Source: Bacillota bacterium
Lineage (GTDB): Bacteria > Bacillota > Dethiobacteria > DTU022
Direction: 5' to 3'
Length of the DNA stretch: 32,539 nt
Assembly (NCBI GenBank): GCA_016874655.1
Contig: VGTO01000015.1
Location: 1 to 32,539, forward strand
The position numbers and the translations under genes are program-made. The first letter of the stretch is position 1; each line of letters begins with the position of its first letter. The notes under the pieces are model-generated. The model saw nothing but the letters and a program-made list of their open reading frames with translations, had not been told where the DNA came from and did no database searches. This document shows positions 28,593 through 32,539 of this stretch, piece by piece.

Positions 28593-28964
28593 TTGGCTAG
28601 GATTGCAGGTGTAGATTTACCGCGTGACAAACGCGTTGAAGTTGCGCTGACCTATATTTATGGTATCGGTGGTAACCGGGCGCACGATGTACTTGATCAT
28701 ACCGGGGTAAACCCCGATACGCGGGTCAAAGATCTTACTGAAGATGAGCTAGGCCGCCTACGCGAATATATCGACAAAAATTACGCTGTCGAAGGCGATT
28801 TAAGGCGGGAGGTTGCTCTCAATATTAAACGCTTAGTTGAAATAGGTTGCTATCGCGGCATCAGACACCGCCGCGGGATGCCTGTTCGCGGGCAGAAGAC
28901 GAAGAATAACGCCCGGACCCGTAAAGGACCACGCAAGACGGTCGGTGTCCGTCGTAAGAGCTAA
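28593..28964 (+). CDS. rpsM: 30S ribosomal protein S13
   Basis: A 123-residue S13 in the 30S head, which bridges to the 50S and contacts P-site tRNA with its basic tail. It begins [20 protein letters not shown] and ends in the conserved [20 protein letters not shown] basic region. Start TTG 28593 follows TTAAGGAGGTG. It is the first r-protein gene of the alpha-operon block; rpsK follows after 32 bases. Confidence 0.98.
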   Translation: MARIAGVDLPRDKRVEVALTYIYGIGGNRAHDVLDHTGVNPDTRVKDLTEDELGRLREYIDKNYAVEGDLRREVALNIKRLVEIGCYRGIRHRRGMPVRGQKTKNNARTRKGPRKTVGVRRKS

Positions 28965-28996
28965 GCAGTTGCTAAGAAGGGAGGAAGCGTTAAAAA

Positions 28997-29389
28997 TTGG
29001 TCAAGAAAAAGGTTACCCGCACCAAGCGGCGTGAAAGAAAGAATATCGAACGCGGCGTTGCGCATATCAAATCGACCTTTAACAATACTTTCATCAGTAT
29101 TACTGATTTGGACGGTAATGCCATATCCTGGTCCAGTGCCGGCAATGTGGGCTATAAAGGTTCCCGTAAGTCAACTCCCTTTGCCGCTCAGCTGGCTGCC
29201 GAAGCAGCCGCCAAGGTGGCGATGGAACATGGCATGAGGCATGTTGAAGTATTTGTCAAAGGGCCGGGAGCGGGCCGTGAGGCGGCAATTCGTTCGTTGC
29301 AGGCTACCGGTTTAGAGGTCAATGCCATAAAGGATGTTACGCCAATACCGCATAATGGTTGCCGCCCACCTAAGAGGCGGAGAGTTTAA
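28997..29389 (+). CDS. rpsK: 30S ribosomal protein S11
   Basis: A 130-residue S11 on the 30S platform beside the mRNA exit. Conserved: [39 protein letters not shown], the [14 protein letters not shown] loop and the end [16 protein letters not shown]. Start TTG 28997 lies after GGGAGGAAG with slightly long spacing. rpsD follows after 36 bases. Confidence 0.98.
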   Translation: MVKKKVTRTKRRERKNIERGVAHIKSTFNNTFISITDLDGNAISWSSAGNVGYKGSRKSTPFAAQLAAEAAAKVAMEHGMRHVEVFVKGPGAGREAAIRSLQATGLEVNAIKDVTPIPHNGCRPPKRRRV

Positions 29390-29425
29390 TAATCACATTT
29401 TAAGGAGGTGTAATATTAAGCTAAA

Positions 29426-30052
29426 ATGGGACGCCATACTGAAGCAGTTTGTCGTTTATGCCGCAGAGAAAAAGATAAGCTATACCTGAAAGGGGATCGC
29501 TGTTTTACTGATAAATGTGCGGTAGTTCGCCATGCCTACCCACCTGGAGAGCATGGTCAAGGTCGCCAGAAGTTTTCCGAGTACGGGCAGCAGCTGCGTG
29601 AGAAGCAAAAAGCCCGCCGGATTTACGGAGTCTTTGAGAGGCAGTTTCGTCGTTACTTTAAAGAAGCTGATCGTCGCCGGGGGGTAACCGGTGAGATTTT
29701 ATTGCAACTGTTAGAGAGTCGTCTGGACAGCGTCGTTTACCGTATGGGGCTGGCTCGGTCTCGTACCGAAGCAAGACAGCTAATCAACCACGGTCATTTT
29801 CAAGTTAACGGGCGCAGGGTTGATATACCATCCTTCCTGACCAGGATTGGCGATGAAGTTGCTGTGCAGGAAAAAAGTAAAAGCAAGCCTGTGTTTAAGC
29901 AGATCATCGATGAGCGAGACCAGCAAACAGTAGTGGACTGGCTGGAAGCTGATCATGAAAAACTGCAGGGCAAGGTGATCAGGATTCCGCAGCGCGAAGA
30001 AATTGATGTGCCGGTTACTGAGCACCTGATCGTTGAACTTTATTCCCGCTAA
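29426..30052 (+). CDS. rpsD: 30S ribosomal protein S4
   Basis: A 208-residue S4, a primary 16S rRNA binder at the mRNA entry tunnel. The N terminus holds four cysteines (C9, C12, C26, C31), the zinc-binding C+ form. The S4 RNA-binding domain begins near residue 98 ([20 protein letters not shown]). The only strong ribosome site, AGGAGG at 29403-29408, is 17 bases before ATG 29426, and TAA at 29417 closes the frame upstream, so spacing is long. S4 represses its own gene in several bacteria; the long spacing could be linked, but that is inference. Confidence 0.97.
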   Translation: MGRHTEAVCRLCRREKDKLYLKGDRCFTDKCAVVRHAYPPGEHGQGRQKFSEYGQQLREKQKARRIYGVFERQFRRYFKEADRRRGVTGEILLQLLESRLDSVVYRMGLARSRTEARQLINHGHFQVNGRRVDIPSFLTRIGDEVAVQEKSKSKPVFKQIIDERDQQTVVDWLEADHEKLQGKVIRIPQREEIDVPVTEHLIVELYSR

Positions 30053-30082
30053 GTAATTTGTTAACCCTCAATACATCAAGCG

Positions 30083-30108
30083 AGGAGGGTAAATTGAGAG
30101 AACTATGA
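30083..30108 (+). promoter_or_regulatory. Minimal ORF overlapping the rpoA start
   Basis: AGGAGGG (30083-30089) is ideally spaced (4-5 bases) for TTG 30094, which opens TTG AGA GAA CTA TGA. The TGA overlaps the rpoA ATG as ATGA. The same site is 15 bases from the rpoA ATG, longer than usual. Stop-start coupling is possible, but a four-codon ORF can arise by chance. Confidence 0.3.
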
Positions 30109-31046
30109 TCGAAATTGAAAAGCCGAAGATCGAATTAGAAGAGAAGGACGAACAGAATAATTACGGGCGGTTTGTCGTTGAGCCTCTGGAGAGAGGTTAT
30201 GGGACAACGCTTGGTAATGCCCTGCGCCGGATCCTGCTTTCATCTTTACCGGGAGCAGCCATTACCAATGTTAAGTTTGACAGCGCACTGCATGAATTTT
30301 CCAACCTGCCGGGCGTGCTAGAGGATACAATTGAAATTATCCTCAATCTGAAGGCAATTTCGCTGAAAATTCATAGTGACGACTCCCAGACCCTGGTTGT
30401 TGAAAGCGACAGGGCCGGAGCGATAAAGGCCAAAGATATTAAAGTACCCTCTGATGTGGAGATATTAAATGAGGAGCAGCATATTTGCACCCTGGAGGAA
30501 AACGGCCGACTCTATATGGAGATGACTGCCGTTAACGGGCGTGGATATGTGCCGGCAGAGCGCAATAAGCAGCCTCAGCAGCCGATTGGTGTAATTCCAG
30601 TTGATTCGATGTTTTCACCGATACGCAAAGTCAATTACCGGGTTGAAAACACCCGGGTTGGTATGAAAACCGATTATGATAAGCTGACTATCGAAGTTTG
30701 GACCGACGGTAGTATCAGACCGGATGAAGCGATTAGCCTGTCAGCGAAAATACTTAGTACTCACATTGCACTTTTCGTTAATTTGACAGAACAGGTTGAT
30801 GATGTGGAGATTGCCTCCGATCGCCGCGAAGAAGATCGCGAACGGATTATGGATTTGACCATTGAAGAGCTTGATTTGTCAGTCCGTTCTTACAACTGCC
30901 TGAAAAGGGCAGGTATCAACACCGTTGGCGAACTAGTTCGCAAAACAGAAGATGAGATGATGAAGGTACGCAACTTGGGCAAGAAATCGCTCGAAGAAGT
31001 TGAACATAAGCTGCTAGATTTGGGCTTCAATTTCAACAAGAGCTGA
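30105..31046 (+). CDS. rpoA: RNA polymerase subunit alpha
   Basis: A 313-residue alpha subunit. The N-terminal domain for dimerisation and beta/beta' assembly contains [20 protein letters not shown]; the C-terminal domain (about 247-313) has the helix-hairpin-helix [13 protein letters not shown] and [15 protein letters not shown], which binds UP elements and activators. ATG 30105 is 15 bases after GAGGAGGG. A four-codon ORF from TTG 30094 ends at TGA 30106-30108, overlapping the start, and could feed ribosomes to rpoA. rplQ follows after 29 bases. Confidence 0.98.
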   Translation: MIEIEKPKIELEEKDEQNNYGRFVVEPLERGYGTTLGNALRRILLSSLPGAAITNVKFDSALHEFSNLPGVLEDTIEIILNLKAISLKIHSDDSQTLVVESDRAGAIKAKDIKVPSDVEILNEEQHICTLEENGRLYMEMTAVNGRGYVPAERNKQPQQPIGVIPVDSMFSPIRKVNYRVENTRVGMKTDYDKLTIEVWTDGSIRPDEAISLSAKILSTHIALFVNLTEQVDDVEIASDRREEDRERIMDLTIEELDLSVRSYNCLKRAGINTVGELVRKTEDEMMKVRNLGKKSLEEVEHKLLDLGFNFNKS

Positions 31047-31075
31047 GAGTAAGCCTGCAAGGAGGATTAATAATT

Positions 31076-31420
31076 ATGGCATACCAGAAGCTAAGTCGAA
31101 AAAGTGGACCCAGGCGAGCTTTGTTGCGCGGCCTGGTTACTTCTTTTCTAAAGGCAGGTAAGATCGAGACAACAGCTGCCAGGGCTGCAGCCATCCGCCC
31201 GATAGCAGAAAAAATGGTTACCCTGGCCAAGAAAGGCGATCTGCATTCCCGGCGTCAGGCTTTAGCCTATCTGCTTGACGAAGATGTTTTGACCAAGCTT
31301 TTTGAAAAGATTGGCCCCAAGCTGGAAGGACGTGCTGGTGGCTATACCCGCACCGTGCCGATTGGACCGCGCAGGGGAGACAGCGCCCCGATGGTAATCC
31401 TGGAATTGTTGTCTGAGTAA
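31076..31420 (+). CDS. rplQ: 50S ribosomal protein L17
   Basis: A 114-residue L17 near the tunnel exit. Conserved start [40 protein letters not shown], and the end [19 protein letters not shown] 31076 follows CAAGGAGG. It closes the ribosomal block; the ECF ATPase gene starts only four bases after its stop, so the transporter genes may share its transcript. Confidence 0.98.
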   Translation: MAYQKLSRKSGPRRALLRGLVTSFLKAGKIETTAARAAAIRPIAEKMVTLAKKGDLHSRRQALAYLLDEDVLTKLFEKIGPKLEGRAGGYTRTVPIGPRRGDSAPMVILELLSE

Positions 31421-31424
31421 AAAG

Positions 31425-32288
31425 ATGGCGGTTTTAAAAGCTGAAACAATTATTGAAGCGAAAAAGCTTTATTACAGCTACCCAGGTGAAGGAGAAGCTA
31501 GTTCACCTGCGTTACATGGTGTTGATCTAAAAGTAGACCAGGGTGAATACCTGGCTCTACTTGGTGCTAACGGTTCCGGAAAAACTACTTTGCTCAAACT
31601 TTTAAATGCCCTGCTAAGGCCCTCGCAAGGAGAGGTTTTGGTTAAGGGCATTTCCACCGTTGAGGCACAGCAGCTTGAGCTGGTTCGTCAGACTTGTGGC
31701 ATGATCTTTCAGAACCCCGACAATCAAATTGTAGCTACAACTGTTGAAGAAGATATTGCTTTTGGTCTGGAAAATCTGGCCCTGCCCTCAAAAGAGATCC
31801 GCCGTAGAGTAGACGCTGTGGCAGCCCGTCTTGGCCTGACCCATCTGCTACAGCATCCACCGCACCTTTTATCTGGCGGTGAGAAACAGCGTACTGCAAT
31901 AGCTGGAATACTGGCTATGCAGCCAGCCTGCATCCTGATGGATGAACCGACGGCGATGCTGGATCCGTCAGGGCGGTTTGAAGTTCTAAAGACGGTTAGA
32001 GATCTTAACAAAGCCGAATCTCTGTCTGTTATCCATGTAACCCACAACCCTGCCGAAGCAATGGAAGCAGACCGCATCGTTATCCTCGAGCGGGGTAGAA
32101 TTGTCGCTGATGGTAAACCGAAAGAGATTCTGACCGACCTGGAGTTTTTGCACAAGCTGGGTTTACAGGGAACAGTTGCGGCAGAGCTGGCCTATCTGCT
32201 CAGGCGGGAGGGCTTAATTCTCCCTGCCGCAATTATGCGAAATCGGGAGCTGGTTGAAAGCCTGTGTTTATCGGAACAGATAAGCTAA
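31425..32288 (+). CDS. ecfA1: ECF transporter ATPase EcfA1
   Basis: A 287-residue ABC ATPase of energy-coupling factor transporters, which power uptake of vitamins and metals through exchangeable S components at the membrane. Walker A GANGSGKT (47-54), Q-loop Q96 (FQNPDNQ), signature LSGGEKQR (149-156), Walker B ILMDE (170-174) and switch H207. FQNPDNQ is typical of EcfA/CbiO proteins. ATG 31425 is four bases after the rplQ stop with only a weak ribosome site. Its end overlaps ecfA2. ecfT, and often truA, rplM and rpsI, would be expected beyond the window. Confidence 0.95.
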   Translation: MAVLKAETIIEAKKLYYSYPGEGEASSPALHGVDLKVDQGEYLALLGANGSGKTTLLKLLNALLRPSQGEVLVKGISTVEAQQLELVRQTCGMIFQNPDNQIVATTVEEDIAFGLENLALPSKEIRRRVDAVAARLGLTHLLQHPPHLLSGGEKQRTAIAGILAMQPACILMDEPTAMLDPSGRFEVLKTVRDLNKAESLSVIHVTHNPAEAMEADRIVILERGRIVADGKPKEILTDLEFLHKLGLQGTVAAELAYLLRREGLILPAAIMRNRELVESLCLSEQIS

Positions 32289-32539
32289 CCTATACTTATA
32301 TGCCGGGGACACCTTTTGCCTCTGATGCTTTGAAAAATATATCTTTCAGCCTCGGGCGGGGCAGCTTTACATTGCTCATCGGCCCGAGCGGTTCGGGGAA
32401 AACAACGCTAATCCAGCACTTAAATGGGCTGCTTAAACCCACCTCCGGCAAGGTTTATTTCGACGGGAAGAGCATTGGGTCGGATAAATCTGCCTTGCTT
32501 TCCTTAAGGCGAAGGATTGGTCTGGTTTTTCAGATGCCG
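32264..32539 (+). CDS. ecfA2: ECF transporter ATPase EcfA2 (5' part)
   Basis: The first 92 codons of a second ECF ATPase, cut by the window end. It has Walker A GPSGSGKTT (40-48), the HLNGLLKPTSGKVYFDGK segment typical of EcfA2, and the Q-loop glutamine at residue 90 (GLVFQMP). Start GTG 32264 gives MFIGTDKLTYTY; TGA at 32255 closes the frame upstream. It overlaps ecfA1 by 25 bases, so translation is probably coupled. ECF modules usually pair EcfA1 and EcfA2 as a heterodimer. Confidence 0.9.
   Translation, partial: MFIGTDKLTYTYMPGTPFASDALKNISFSLGRGSFTLLIGPSGSGKTTLIQHLNGLLKPTSGKVYFDGKSIGSDKSALLSLRRRIGLVFQMP

Overview
The window is one long, entirely plus-strand run of translation and transcription genes: the fused rif (beta), str, S10, spc and alpha ribosomal superoperon of a Gram-positive bacterium. 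Gene order (rpmG-secE-nusG-rplKAJL-rpoBC-L7Ae-rpsLG-fusA-tuf-rpsJ...rplQ-ecfA1-ecfA2), separate rpoB and rpoC, a YbxF/L7Ae-like protein before rpsL, a KOW (L14e-like) protein between map and infA, zinc-ribbon S14, and ECF-transporter ATPases right after rplQ all point to Bacillota. The cysteine cluster in EF-Tu and the duplicated tuf fit a clostridial lineage; I cannot place the genus. Base composition looks close to 50% G+C, and TTG and GTG starts are common.

Layout. 1-229: 3' end of a first tuf copy, then a hairpin and a promoter. 366-3897: rpmG, secE, nusG, rplK, rplA, rplJ, rplL, with candidate autoregulatory RNA structures before rplK, rplA and rplJ. 3898-4212: a gene-free stretch with a terminator-like hairpin and a good promoter for rpoB. 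4213-11908: rpoB and rpoC; RpoB has an unusual acidic C-terminal tail of about 150 residues with a lysine block. 11909-16571: a consensus-like promoter, then L7Ae-like, rpsL, rpsG, fusA and a full tuf. 16572-16688: terminator-like hairpin. 16689-31420: S10-spc-alpha genes rpsJ to rplQ, tightly packed, with secY, map, infA and rpoA embedded and adk missing from its usual place between secY and map. 31425-32539: ecfA1 and the 5' part of ecfA2, cut by the window end.

Together the genes supply most large and small subunit r-proteins, the RNA polymerase core (alpha, beta, beta'), NusG, elongation factors EF-Tu and EF-G, IF1, the SecYE translocon core and methionine aminopeptidase. No rRNA, tRNA, CRISPR array, insertion sequence, prophage or defence gene was seen, and no credible minus-strand gene. 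This is a conserved housekeeping locus. The points worth a second look are the RpoB tail, the structured nusG start region, the near-identical tuf pair, the candidate r-protein operators and the missing adk.
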